Assembly (NCBI GenBank): GCA_020049245.1
Contig: JAIFLB010000120.1
Span: 1-15,845 of the forward strand
Direction of reading: 5' to 3'
Origin: Betaproteobacteria bacterium
Lineage (GTDB): Bacteria; Pseudomonadota; Gammaproteobacteria; Burkholderiales; Thiobacillaceae
DNA: 15,845 bases
How positions within the stretch are numbered: the first letter of the stretch is position 1; the number at the start of each line of letters is the position of its first letter. This document shows positions 1 through 7,410 of this stretch, piece after piece. The notes under the pieces are model-generated. The model worked only from the letters and a program-made list of their open reading frames with translations. It had not been told where the DNA came from and searched no databases. The position numbers and the translations under genes were made by a program.

Positions 1-20
1 TCAACGCAAACTGTAGACGA

Positions 21-46
21 GCGGCAGGTGTCCGACACTTTGCCGC
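21..46. repeat. Imperfect REP-like hairpin
   Basis: The arms GCGGCA+GTGTC and GACAC+TGCCGC pair across a single central C, with a small internal loop (g against tt). It lies downstream of the minus-strand HDOD gene in the 174-base left-edge gap, where I see no gene. No T-tract follows on either strand, so a repeat is more likely than a terminator. The GTGTCCGACAC core resembles short palindromes near REP-type elements, but that is recall, not a search. Confidence 0.3.
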
Positions 47-174
47 CCTCCATGGAGTCCAGTGCCACTGTTGGTTCCGGCCGACTAACCGGCATTGGAT
101 AGCCAGTTCTTAGACTGCTTGGCTCACTAACCCGCCCTTCAGTGCCGTACCAATCCATGCCAGCCGACGACAAC

Positions 175-1014
175 TCAGAACTGCAATGCCCGGGTCAGCG
201 AGGCGACTTCTTCAGCGGATTCTTCCAGGATGCTGGACAGCACGTCCTGGCCAAGTGTGATATCCATCCGCGCGGTCATGCCCTCGCCTATTTCCACGCC
301 GCCCAGCTTGTGCAGCGGCGAAGCGACCGGCGCCAGTTCTTCCGCGATCAACAACGTATCGCCAAGTAAAACCGGCGGTATCGCCAGGTAGCCATTCCAG
401 TAACTCTCGACCGCTCCGACCACGATCTCCGGCACACCAAGCACCTTCAGTACGGCGCGGCCGACATCGGCTTCACCGGTTTCGATCCATTCATCGAAAT
501 TACCCTCCAGCAGGCCGGGATATTCATCCGCACGCGACAACATATAGAAGCCGCCGACCTCATGCACGATGCCGGCAAACAGCGCGGTCTCACTATCGAC
601 ATGGGTAAATCGGCGCGCAATGACATGCGCCAGGGAAGTGACATGCGCGGTGTGTTCCCATAACTGGGCAGCCAGCGCCTGATGCGCGGGGGCGGCGGGC
701 TTGCCGGCCAATTGCCGTGTCACCAACGCCATCGCGAGGGAGCGTACAGCGCGAAAGCCCAGTCGCATGACTGCGCTGCGGACATCGGTGATCTCGTGGC
801 CGGAACGATTGAACGCAGCCGAGTTGCCCATCGCCACCACGCGCGCGGCCAGCAATGGCTCGGCCTGCACCAGTTTTGCCGCCGCCTCGATATGGCAGTC
901 CGGGTTATCGAGCGCCCGCACCACTTTCATCGCCACCTGCGCGCTGGTCGGGAATGCCAGTTCGCCCTTTGTTGCGTCAGCGGCAATGGATCGGAATATC
1001 TCGTGTTTATCCAT
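175..1014 (-). CDS. HDOD-domain signalling protein
   Basis: A 279-residue soluble protein that is almost entirely one HDOD domain, a degenerate relative of HD phosphohydrolases used in bacterial signalling and regulatory output. The N-terminal half has the family pattern: FPTSAQVAMKVVRAL (residues 21-35), the paired-helix region LVQAEPLLAARVVAMGNSA (48-66) and VRSAVMRLGFRAVRSLAMAL (78-97). The HD site is altered (GIVHEVGGFYML, 148-159, HE in place of HD), so hydrolase activity is unlikely. There is no signal peptide, membrane segment or attached output domain. An AGGA lies 10 bases before the ATG, supporting the start. It is divergent from cheD across about 116 bases, which suggests a link to chemosensory signalling by context only. 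The specific role is unknown. Confidence 0.85.
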   Translation of the reverse strand: MDKHEIFRSIAADATKGELAFPTSAQVAMKVVRALDNPDCHIEAAAKLVQAEPLLAARVVAMGNSAAFNRSGHEITDVRSAVMRLGFRAVRSLAMALVTRQLAGKPAAPAHQALAAQLWEHTAHVTSLAHVIARRFTHVDSETALFAGIVHEVGGFYMLSRADEYPGLLEGNFDEWIETGEADVGRAVLKVLGVPEIVVGAVESYWNGYLAIPPVLLGDTLLIAEELAPVASPLHKLGGVEIGEGMTARMDITLGQDVLSSILEESAEEVASLTRALQF

Positions 1015-1130
1015 TATTTGATCATCCTGCGGTTATGGGATGCGGCGGTAGAATTGTAAGCCCGGCCTTGCATACATCGTGCTCAGTCCGGCGCCCTTCT
1101 TTCTTTGCCTCTTTTCCTTGCTTCATTATC

Positions 1131-1721
1131 TTGCCCCTTCCAACCAACCTTAGCAGCAAAGAGCTCGAGCGCATCGCCCTCAACCTGAATCCGGGCGGCT
1201 GGGCAATCGAAGCCAGCCGGCCGTTGGCGACGCTGCTCGGCTCCTGCGTTGCCGTCTGTCTGTTCGACCCGAAGTTGATGATCGGCGGCATGAACCATTT
1301 TCTGCTGCCCAAAGGCAGCAACGTCAACACCAACGATCAGGACGTCATTCTGAATGGCGATTATTCGATGGAAGTGCTGGTCAATGGGCTGCTCAACAAG
1401 GGTGCGCAAAAGAAGCGCCTGGTAGCGAAAGCCTTTGGCGGCGGCACCATTGTCAGTTCGATCCGGATGGCAATCGGCGAGCGCAACGCGGAGTTCGCCC
1501 AGGAATGGCTGGCACGCGAGGGGATTCCGCTACTCGCCTCCGATTTCAGCGGCCCCTGGTCACGCAAGATCATTTTTGTGCCGAATACCGGCGAAGCCTT
1601 CTGCCGCCGCCTGCCGACGACGCAGCCGGATGCCGCGCAAGTCGCCAAGGCGGAACTGGACTACGAGAACTCGCTCGGTCTGCCGAAAAAGATCGTCGGC
1701 AAGAAGATCGAACTGTTCTGA
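1131..1721 (+). CDS. cheD: CheD, chemoreceptor glutamine deamidase
   Basis: CheD deamidates specific glutamines of methyl-accepting chemotaxis proteins in the cytoplasm and can interact with CheC/CheY in some systems. With the TTG start at 1131 the protein has 196 residues, usual for the family. The catalytic Cys sits in ATLLGSCVAVCLFDP (C39), the catalytic His in GGMNHFLLP (H56), and a conserved Thr is at T34; the Cys-His spacing of 17 matches the Thermotoga enzyme as I remember it. The frame is open upstream to 855, but that part is antisense to the HDOD gene and its promoter region and is not CheD-like. No ATG lies near the conserved N-terminus and no clear ribosome binding site is visible, so the start is uncertain by several codons. 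No other che genes lie in the window. It converges on nhaR with a 21-base gap. Confidence 0.9.
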   Translation: MPLPTNLSSKELERIALNLNPGGWAIEASRPLATLLGSCVAVCLFDPKLMIGGMNHFLLPKGSNVNTNDQDVILNGDYSMEVLVNGLLNKGAQKKRLVAKAFGGGTIVSSIRMAIGERNAEFAQEWLAREGIPLLASDFSGPWSRKIIFVPNTGEAFCRRLPTTQPDAAQVAKAELDYENSLGLPKKIVGKKIELF

Positions 1722-1742
1722 TCGGGTTTGCTTTAGCCTGGA

Positions 1743-2636
1743 TCAAGCCAGCAAAGCCAGATTCGATGCTTGCAGGATGGCCAGCACCGCCGGGTGGGTG
1801 ACTTTTCGTTCGACTGAAATGGCAAAGAAGCGCTCGCGCAGATCGCGCGTTTCGCCCAGCCGGATGACGCCATACTGACTTTCCACCTCCTCGCCGGTGG
1901 CCACCGCAGCCGGAAACACGCCGGCGCCGGCCTTGCCGAACGCTTTCTTCAGCGCGCTGTCATCGAATTCGCCGACGATGCGTGGATGCAGATTCTTCCG
2001 CTCCAGCCAGCGCAGCAACGGCGCGCGCAATGCGCTGTCCTCGCCCGGCAACAGCAGCGGCGCCGCATTCAGGCAGGCCGGAAATTCGCCGGTCAGGCGC
2101 GCCGCCAACGCGGGCGCGGCGAAAAAGCCAACGCTGCATTCGCCGAGTGGATGGCTATAGCCTCTGACATCCATGCCCGGCGGCATCGGCCGGTCGGCCA
2201 GCACCATGTCCAGGCGATGGATCGCCAGTTCACCCAGCAGGTGGTCAAGCCGGTCTTCCCGGCACACCAGATGCACCGGATCGGCCAACGTCAACGCCGG
2301 CGCCAGCAGTTGGTAGGCAATCGATTTGGGCACCACGTCGGCAATGCCGACGCGGAACGGAAAAGTCCGGTCCTCGCGACTATTGCGCAAGCTCTGCTCG
2401 AGTTCGGCGCCGACCTGAAAGATTTCCTCGGCATAAGACAATACCTGGCGGCCGGTATCGGTGAGTTCCAGACGGCGGCCGGTGCGGCGAAACAGTTCGA
2501 CCCCGAGCCGGTCCTCGAACTGGCTCAACTGGCCGGACAGGGTCTGCGGCGCCAGATGCAGTTTTTCCGCCGCACGATTCACCGCGCCGGTCTTGGCGAC
2601 GGTATAGAAGTAATGCAAATGTTTGAAATTCAACAT
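1743..2636 (-). CDS. nhaR: NhaR-type LysR-family transcriptional regulator
   Basis: A 297-residue LysR-type regulator with an N-terminal winged helix-turn-helix (residues 3-62, FKHLHYFYTVAKTGAVNRAA... through FRRTGRRLELTDTG) and a C-terminal substrate-sensing domain. Several stretches match E. coli NhaR specifically: YFYTVAKTGAVNRAAE, the PQTLSGQL recognition helix, HRLDMVLADRPMP, and GEFDDSALKKAFG near the C-terminus. NhaR activates the nhaA Na+/H+ antiporter gene in response to Na+. No nhaA is adjacent here. The divergent neighbour is a rhodanese lipoprotein, and a CaCA-type antiporter lies about 2 kb away, so the local target is unknown. The AT-rich divergent intergenic region is the natural place for its own operator. 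Confidence 0.88.
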   Translation of the reverse strand: MLNFKHLHYFYTVAKTGAVNRAAEKLHLAPQTLSGQLSQFEDRLGVELFRRTGRRLELTDTGRQVLSYAEEIFQVGAELEQSLRNSREDRTFPFRVGIADVVPKSIAYQLLAPALTLADPVHLVCREDRLDHLLGELAIHRLDMVLADRPMPPGMDVRGYSHPLGECSVGFFAAPALAARLTGEFPACLNAAPLLLPGEDSALRAPLLRWLERKNLHPRIVGEFDDSALKKAFGKAGAGVFPAAVATGEEVESQYGVIRLGETRDLRERFFAISVERKVTHPAVLAILQASNLALLA

Positions 2637-2748
2637 GTCAGCTGCCGTGTGAAATCGAATTACTCGAAATTATTACCCCTTTAATTCGAATTTTTCTTAT
2701 TCGCCCGACTTTGTACGATGCCCCCCTGATGAAACTGGAGATCTCGCC
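2637..2748. promoter_or_regulatory. Divergent nhaR/rhodanese control region with TCGAA motifs
   Basis: A 112-base gap whose left half is clearly more AT-rich than its surroundings. It holds a perfect 10-bp palindrome AATTCGAATT at 2683-2692 and two more TCGAA cores at 2655-2659 and 2664-2668. LysR-type regulators commonly bind dyad motifs between themselves and a divergent target, so this is a plausible NhaR operator. A weak -10-like TACGAT (2714-2719) precedes the rhodanese gene without a convincing -35. The GGAG at 2737-2740 lies 8 bases from the rhodanese ATG and is a good ribosome binding site. Confidence 0.4.
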
Positions 2749-3153
2749 ATGATGAAATCGCTCTTTACCCTGATCGCACTCACCTCCCTGTTGCTCGCCG
2801 GCTGCTCGGAACCGCCCTATACCAACATCGACAACGCGCAGTTGAAAACCCTGCTGCAACAGGGCACGCCGCTGTATGACGTGCGTCGGCCGGACGAATG
2901 GCAGCAGACCGGCGTCGTCGAAGGCAGCCGCAAGCTGACTTACGTTGATGCCAGCGGACGCGAAAATCCGGAGTTCTTGCGCAACTTTGTCGCTGAGGTG
3001 GACAAGAATGAACCGGTCATTCTGATCTGTCGCACCGGCAACCGAACCAAAGCATTGGGCTACGAACTGGCCAAGCAGGGTTACACCCGGATTTACAACG
3101 TGCGTGATGGCATCACGCGCTGGATCGGGGAAAACCAACCGACGGTTCGCTAA
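2749..3153 (+). CDS. Rhodanese-domain lipoprotein
   Basis: A 134-residue single-domain rhodanese with a lipoprotein signal. Residues 1-19 are a short basic start, a hydrophobic stretch and the lipobox LLAGC (C19), so it should be lipid-anchored in the cell envelope. The rhodanese fold runs from about residue 26 to 126: LYDVRRPDEW (42-51) is the CH2-A-like motif, and the active-site loop CRTGNRT (94-100) carries the sulfur-accepting Cys94. Such proteins carry sulfane sulfur or thiol groups; the substrate cannot be told from sequence. The start is supported by GGAG 8 bases upstream; a second ATG directly follows. It is divergent from nhaR. The last 39 codons plus the stop and about 13 further bases are repeated downstream at 3283-3415. 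Confidence 0.88.
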   Translation: MMKSLFTLIALTSLLLAGCSEPPYTNIDNAQLKTLLQQGTPLYDVRRPDEWQQTGVVEGSRKLTYVDASGRENPEFLRNFVAEVDKNEPVILICRTGNRTKALGYELAKQGYTRIYNVRDGITRWIGENQPTVR

Positions 3154-3200
3154 TGTGGCACTAATTAAACGTGATTATTCTGTCGGCGGATTTGAACTGG

Positions 3201-3275
3201 GTAGGTTGGGCAAAGCGAAGCGTGCCCAACTTGCCCACATAAGCTGTTGGGCACGCTTCGCTTTGCCCAACCTAC
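3201..3275. mobile_element. MITE-like palindromic element (30-bp perfect inverted repeats)
   Basis: The left arm (3201-3230, starting GTAGGTTGGGCAAAGCGAAG) is an exact inverted copy of the right arm (3246-3275), with a 15-base loop. The element codes for nothing. Closely similar GTAGGTTGGGC...GCCCAACCTAC palindromes are scattered between genes in many proteobacterial genomes, as I recall. ACTGG lies directly before the left arm (3196-3200) and again 4 bases after the right arm (3280-3284), which could be a remnant of a target duplication or coincidence. It sits exactly between the intact rhodanese gene and the truncated second copy. The transcript could form a strong stem, but no T-tract follows. 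Confidence 0.75.
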
Positions 3276-3279
3276 GTCT

Positions 3280-3399
3280 ACTGGCAACCGAACCAAAGCA
3301 TTGGGCTACGAACTGGCCAAGCAGGGCTTCACCCGGATTTACAACGTACGTGATGGCATCACACGCTGGATCGGGGAAAACCAACCGACGGTTCGCTAG
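3280..3399 (+). pseudogene. Truncated second copy of the rhodanese gene (3' end only)
   Basis: From 3283 the sequence repeats the end of the rhodanese gene (3037 onward, offset 246) up to and past the stop, including a shared GGCACTAATT after it. It encodes GNRTKALGYELAKQGFTRIY and onward to ENQPTVR, then TAG. Over the 117 bases to the stop there are five differences: GGT/GGC, TAC/TTC (Tyr to Phe), GTG/GTA, ACG/ACA and TAA/TAG. Four are silent, so the copy evolved as functional coding sequence before losing its 5' part. There is no start codon, lipobox or catalytic Cys: the homology begins at the Thr of the CRTG motif, 5 bases after the palindromic element. It is a dead remnant. Confidence 0.8.
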
Positions 3400-3500
3400 T
3401 GATCCGGCACTAATTCACCGTTCAGGCGAAAGACGGAGTAACGAATAAGTCAGCGTCTCGCTTTAATATCCCGCCAACCCAATCTCGCGGAATATCCCGA

Positions 3501-4568
3501 ATGCCCATCGCCTCTGCGTTCAGCCGCCGAATTACACCCTGGTTGGCGCTGACCGGCCTGGTAGTGCTGACTTTTCTGGTGCTGCAGCACTTTCTTGTGC
3601 CACTGGCCTGGGCCGGAGTGCTGGTTTACGCGTCCTGGCCACTGGCCGAGAAACTGCGCCGGCAGTGCAACGGCCGCGACACGCTGGCGGCCAGTCTGGC
3701 GACCTTGCTGGCGACGCTGATGCTGTTCGCCCCTTTGCTCTGGCTGGGCTGGCTGGCGCAACAGGAAATCGGGCGGCTGTACCCGGCGCTGCAAGCCTTT
3801 TTGCTGGCGCCGCCGGCAATACCGGACTGGCTGCTTGAATTGCCCTGGCTGGGCGAATGGTTGGCGCAGCAGCGCGCCGCCCTGCTGGCCGATCCGCAAA
3901 GCGCGGATGCCGCCATCAAAGCCTGGCTGGCATCGCATGCCAGCGATGCCGCCCAACTGGCCGGCGGCGTCGGGCGGAATCTGGTCAAGCTGGTGCTGGT
4001 ACTGGTGATCCTGTTTTTCTTTTACCGCGATGGCTCGCGCATCGTGCTGGAACTGCGCCATGTCATGGCCCGCTTCATCGGTCCTGGCACGCATGGCTAT
4101 CTGGCCGCCGCCGGCGCCACCACCCGCGCTGTGGTGTACGGCATTCTGCTCACCGCGCTGGTGCAGGGGACACTCGCCGGCATCGGCTACGGGGTCGCCG
4201 GCATGGCGTCGCCGGTCACACTGGGCGTGCTCACCGCACTGCTCGCGCTGATTCCATTCGGCACACCGCTGGTCTGGGGTGGCGCCGGCGCCTGGTTGTT
4301 GTTCCAGGGCGAGACCAGCGCCGCGATTGGCGTCTGGCTCTGGGGCGCGGCGGTGGTCAGCCAGATCGACAACGTATTGCGCCCGCTATTCATCAGCAGC
4401 GTCGGCGCAATTCCCTTCCTGCTGGTGCTGTTCGGCGTGTTGGGCGGCCTGCTCGCCTTCGGTCTGGTCGGCCTGTTCATCGGTCCGATTGTGTTGGCGG
4501 TGGCGTGGGCGGTGTGGCGCGAATGGGCGGCACATCTGGACGATGCGGCGAGCGAGGAAACCAGTTAA
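3501..4568 (+). CDS. ydiK: AI-2E/PerM-family membrane protein (YdiK-like)
   Basis: A 355-residue inner-membrane protein of the AI-2E transporter (PerM) superfamily. Hydrophobic segments lie near residues 11-45 (two helices), 70-88, 155-175, 210-270 (several helices), 275-305 and 310-345. A polar, Ala-rich periplasmic-type region covers about 90-150. The C-terminal half matches E. coli YdiK by memory: TALVQGTLAGIGYGVAG, IDNVLRPLFIS and LFGVLGGLLAFGLVGLFIGP. Relatives include the AI-2 exporter TqsA and Na+/H+ antiporters; the substrate cannot be called here. The ATG at 3501 has only a weak GGAA about 10 bases upstream. The gene stands alone, with a hairpin repeat after its stop. Confidence 0.85.
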   Translation: MPIASAFSRRITPWLALTGLVVLTFLVLQHFLVPLAWAGVLVYASWPLAEKLRRQCNGRDTLAASLATLLATLMLFAPLLWLGWLAQQEIGRLYPALQAFLLAPPAIPDWLLELPWLGEWLAQQRAALLADPQSADAAIKAWLASHASDAAQLAGGVGRNLVKLVLVLVILFFFYRDGSRIVLELRHVMARFIGPGTHGYLAAAGATTRAVVYGILLTALVQGTLAGIGYGVAGMASPVTLGVLTALLALIPFGTPLVWGGAGAWLLFQGETSAAIGVWLWGAAVVSQIDNVLRPLFISSVGAIPFLLVLFGVLGGLLAFGLVGLFIGPIVLAVAWAVWREWAAHLDDAASEETS

Positions 4569-4583
4569 AGAAATACTGATCAG

Positions 4584-4615
4584 TTCGTCATTCCCGCGAA
4601 TGCGGGAACGACGAA
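4584..4615. repeat. Inverted repeat of the ATTCCCGC/GCGGGAA class
   Basis: Two 14-base arms (TTCGTCATTCCCGC and its partner) pair with one mismatch around a GAAT loop, 15 bases after the stop of the AI-2E-family gene. This ATTCCCGCG...CGGGAA form is a common dispersed palindrome in proteobacterial intergenic DNA. No run of T follows, so it is not a clear intrinsic terminator, although it could protect the 3' end of the upstream transcript. Confidence 0.55.
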
Positions 4616-4663
4616 ACCGAATAAACCAGCAATTCCTCAAGCCTTTTTAAATGGAGATTTCCA

Positions 4664-5743
4664 ATGTTGTGGTTTGTATTAGGACTCGTCGCCCTGGTTG
4701 CCGGGGCTGAACTGCTGGTGCGCGGCGCATCGAAACTGGCGCTTTCATTCGGCATTTCGCCGCTGGTGGTCGGCCTCACCGTCGTCGCCTTCGGCACCAG
4801 TGCGCCGGAAATGGCGGTGTCGGTGCAATCCGCCTGGGCCGGCCAGGTTGATATCGCGCTTGGCAATGTGGTCGGCAGCAATATCTTCAACGTGCTGTTC
4901 ATCCTTGGCGTCTCCGCGCTGATCGTGCCGCTGGTGGTACATCAGCAGATCATCCGCCAGGAAGTGCCGATCATGATCGGTGCGTCTTTGCTGCTCTGGG
5001 CGCTGGCCGCCGACGGCGGCATCAGTCGCTGGGAAGGCTTCCTGATGGCGGGCCTGATCGTGGCTTACACGGTCTTCATCATTCGCCAGAGCCGGCGCGA
5101 GACGGCGGCCATCAAGGCCGAATATGACGAAGCCTTCGAAGCCGCGCCAAGCGGCTGGGATGCCCACTGGGGCGTGCAGATTCTGCTGATCCTGGTCGGA
5201 CTCGGTTTGCTGGTATTGGGCGCCGACTGGCTGGTGGAGGCGGCGGTGGCGTTTGCAAAACAGCTCGGTGTCAGCGAACTGGTCATTGGCCTGACCATCG
5301 TCGCGGCGGGCACCTCGCTGCCGGAAGTGGCCACCTCGATCATGGCCGCCATTCGCGGCGAACGTGACATCGCGGTCGGCAACGTGGTCGGCAGCAATAT
5401 CTTCAACATTCTGGCCGTGCTGGGTATCTCGGCCAGCGTCGCGCCCGGAGATCTCACCGTGGCGCCGGCCATGCTGGCGTTCGATCTGCCGGTGATGGTG
5501 GGTGTGGCGCTGATCTGCCTGCCGGTATTCTTCAACCACTCGTTGATCACGCGCGGCGAAGGCCTCTTGTTCCTCGCCTTGTATGTCGCGTACACCGTGT
5601 ATCTGATCCTGCATTCCACCGGCCATGCCGCATTGAGCGTCTACAGCACGACGATGAGTTTTGTGCTGCCACTGGTCGCCGTGATCTTGCTGGTGCTGGC
5701 CTGGCAGCATTGGCGCCAAAACCGGGAAGATAATGACGCATGA
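4664..5743 (+). CDS. Calcium/sodium antiporter (CaCA family, YrbG type)
   Basis: A 359-residue inner-membrane cation/Ca2+ exchanger with the two inverted alpha-repeats of the family. The alpha-1 repeat has GTSAPEMAVS (44-53) and GNVVGSNIFN (67-76); the alpha-2 repeat has GTSLPEVATS (216-225) and GNVVGSNIFN (239-248). The acidic residues E49 and E221 are the expected ion ligands. A charged cytoplasmic-type loop (about 141-168) separates the halves. It is slightly longer than E. coli YrbG (about 325 residues) because of the C-terminal tail. The GGAG at 4653-4656, 7 bases from the ATG, supports the start. Its stop overlaps the next start (ATGA), so the two are translationally coupled. It should exchange Na+ or H+ for Ca2+; the ion preference is not visible. 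Confidence 0.92.
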   Translation: MLWFVLGLVALVAGAELLVRGASKLALSFGISPLVVGLTVVAFGTSAPEMAVSVQSAWAGQVDIALGNVVGSNIFNVLFILGVSALIVPLVVHQQIIRQEVPIMIGASLLLWALAADGGISRWEGFLMAGLIVAYTVFIIRQSRRETAAIKAEYDEAFEAAPSGWDAHWGVQILLILVGLGLLVLGADWLVEAAVAFAKQLGVSELVIGLTIVAAGTSLPEVATSIMAAIRGERDIAVGNVVGSNIFNILAVLGISASVAPGDLTVAPAMLAFDLPVMVGVALICLPVFFNHSLITRGEGLLFLALYVAYTVYLILHSTGHAALSVYSTTMSFVLPLVAVILLVLAWQHWRQNREDNDA

Positions 5744-6108
5744 TCAGCACACACGACCTGGTCGTGGCGGTGCATCTGCTGTTCGTTGTCTTTGTTGTGA
5801 TCGGCGGGTTGCTGCTGCTGCGATGGCCCGGATTGATCTGGCTGCATCTGCCAGCGGTCGCCTGGGGCGTATTCATCGAGTTCAGCGGCGGCATCTGTCC
5901 GCTGACGCCACTGGAAAACCAGTTGCGCCTGGAAGCGGGCCAGGATGCTTACAGCGGCGGCTTTGTCGAACACTACCTGTTGCCGATTCTGTATCCGGAT
6001 AACCTGACCCTGGACGTGCAACAGGTGCTCGGCACACTGGTGATTCTGGTCAATCTGGCGATCTACGCCTGGGTCTATCGGATTCGCCAGCGGCGTATGC
6101 GCGGGTAA
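5740..6108 (+). CDS. DUF2784 membrane protein
   Basis: A 122-residue small membrane protein of the DUF2784 family, function unknown. The family signature is clear: WLHLPAVAWGVFIEF (34-48), CPLTPLENQLR (54-64) and YSGGFVEHYLLPILYP (71-86). Hydrophobic helices lie at about 7-27, 33-50 and 93-112, followed by a basic C-terminus (RIRQRRMRG). Its ATG overlaps the antiporter stop by 4 bases, so they form a two-gene operon. That suggests, but does not show, a link to the antiporter. It converges on the minus-strand zinc locus with a 25-base gap and no visible terminator. Confidence 0.88.
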   Translation: MISTHDLVVAVHLLFVVFVVIGGLLLLRWPGLIWLHLPAVAWGVFIEFSGGICPLTPLENQLRLEAGQDAYSGGFVEHYLLPILYPDNLTLDVQQVLGTLVILVNLAIYAWVYRIRQRRMRG

Positions 6109-6133
6109 TGCGCGGGCAAAAATCACACCCCGA

Positions 6134-6669
6134 TTACTGCTTGTAGCGGGTCACCTTGCTCGCCTGCATGCGATAGCTGGAACGCCCCATGTCGGTATCG
6201 GCCAGCCCGATTTCGATGACGCCTTCCACCCAGACCGCTTCCATCGCCTGCATGCCTTTCGCCGGCGGATTGGCGATGACGTGGATGATCTGGTTGGCCG
6301 GCGGCGGCGGCGTGTGGATGCAGGCGCCAAAATAAGGCACCAGCAGGAATTCCTTCAGATTCTTGTCGCCCCATTCCAGCGGCACCAGAAAACCGGCGAT
6401 GCGGATCGGCTTGCGATTGATCGATTCGTTCGCCGGCGCGGCGTCCCAGGCCTGTTTGAGTTTGGCCAGCGCTTCGTCGGCGCGCGGATCGCCGTCCTTC
6501 AGTTTCGCGATGTCGACGCCCTTCAACACCGCCAGCGGATCCCAGCCGCTACTTTGGCTTTTGCAGCGGGCAGGCGATCGCCCAGCTTGTAGTCGGCGCT
6601 CCAGACGGGGGCTACGAGCAGCACGCCGAATAACACGTAAAGACTCAGTCCAATGTAGCGTTTATTCAT
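6134..6669 (-). pseudogene. DUF3299 secreted protein, frameshifted near the signal peptide
   Basis: The last gene of the zinc locus. The ATG at 6669 follows the permease stop with no gap (TAAATG) and encodes a signal peptide, MNKRYIGLSLYVLFGVLLVA..WSA, then DYKLGDRLPAAK. The frame then runs to a TGA. The next frame continues smoothly as SQSSGWDPLAVLKGVDIAKL and carries the DUF3299 core: IRIAGFLVPLEW, FLLVPYFGACIHTPPPPANQ. One extra A in the AAAA run (6559-6562) would restore a protein of about 178 residues. DUF3299 proteins accompany LolD/FtsX-type ABC genes and DUF2796 proteins in zinc-regulated operons of Pseudomonas and Vibrio (recalled). As read, the secreted product is lost; a sequencing error is quite possible. 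Confidence 0.82.
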
Positions 6670-7410
6670 TTACGTCTCTCTCTTCAACATGGCTACCGTT
6701 CCAGCCACTGCAACCAGCGCCAGCACGATGGCGGCACCGGAAGGCAAGTCGAACAGCCCGGAAACAGTCAGACCGAGAGCATACCCGGCCGCACCAATGA
6801 GCAGCCCGCGCAGCAATCGTTCCCCGGACACCAGCGCCGGTACGATCAGGCTGGCGAAGACCAGATAGATGCCGACCACCTGCACCGAGGCGGTGATGGT
6901 GACCGCGAACATCAGGTAAAAACCGAGCGACGAAGCACGCCAGTTAAGGCCGAACCAGGTCGCCAGCAGAAGCGCGGTCACCGCCGCCAGTGGTAACAAG
7001 CTGCTCCACGTCGTCCACAGAATCTGCCCGACCAGCAGGTCTTGCAGGTGCTCAGCGCCGTGCGGGTCATAGCTCATCAGGATCAGCGCGAGGCAGGCGG
7101 CGGCGACGAAAGTGACGCCGATAATCGCTTCCTGGCGCGTAGAACTGAGCTTTTCCATACGATGCAGAAACAGCGCGCCCAGCAGCGCGGCGCTGACGGC
7201 GGCAAGCTGCGTCAACCAGGGCATGTCCTCGCCGCCCAGGCTGTGCGCGATCACCACGCCGAGACCGGCGATCTGCGCGATGGCGAGGTCGAGAAACACA
7301 ATGCCGCGCTTGAGCACCGCCTGCCCGAGCGGCACATGGCTGGCCAGCACCAGCAGGCCGGCGGCGAAAGCGGGTAGCAGGATGCCGGGTTCGAGTCCGG
7401 CAAAGTTCAT
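6670..7410 (-). CDS. ZnuB-like metal ABC transporter permease (ABC-3 family)
   Basis: A 246-residue multi-pass inner-membrane permease of the ABC-3 family that carries Zn2+ or Mn2+ delivered by a ZnuA-type binding protein. Family landmarks include HVPLGQAVLKRGIVFLDLAIAQIAGLGV (25-52), EKLSSTRQEAIIGV (85-98) and VGIYLVFASLIVPAL (178-192). It is a little shorter than typical ZnuB (about 260-280 residues), mainly at the N-terminus. The start overlaps the binding-protein stop (ATGA), and its stop abuts the DUF3299 start. No ZnuC-type ATPase lies next to it. The only ATPase in the locus is the LolD-like one about 4 kb upstream, so its energy source is an open question. Confidence 0.9.
   Translation of the reverse strand: MNFAGLEPGILLPAFAAGLLVLASHVPLGQAVLKRGIVFLDLAIAQIAGLGVVIAHSLGGEDMPWLTQLAAVSAALLGALFLHRMEKLSSTRQEAIIGVTFVAAACLALILMSYDPHGAEHLQDLLVGQILWTTWSSLLPLAAVTALLLATWFGLNWRASSLGFYLMFAVTITASVQVVGIYLVFASLIVPALVSGERLLRGLLIGAAGYALGLTVSGLFDLPSGAAIVLALVAVAGTVAMLKRET

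Noticed and set aside
60..145. Possible attC or recombination site (two ACTAACC copies with dyad elements)
   Set aside because: The motifs do not fit the RYYYAAC/GTTRRRY boxes of attC, and no integrase or cassette is nearby.
855..1130. Open frame continuous with cheD, adding up to about 90 N-terminal residues
   Set aside because: It is antisense to the HDOD gene start and the divergent promoter region and shows no CheD-like sequence; the family core begins near 1185.
3201..3275. Intrinsic terminator for the rhodanese gene
   Set aside because: The stem is perfect but 30 bp long, bidirectional and not followed by a T-run; a dispersed palindromic element explains it better.
4584..4615. Rho-independent terminator after the AI-2E-family gene
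   Set aside because: No adjacent T-tract; the sequence matches a common repeat class instead.
4745..5719. Long minus-strand open frame (324 codons) opposite the antiporter
   Set aside because: His/Gln/Arg-rich composition typical of antisense frames in GC-rich genes; the plus-strand antiporter has clear motifs and a ribosome binding site.
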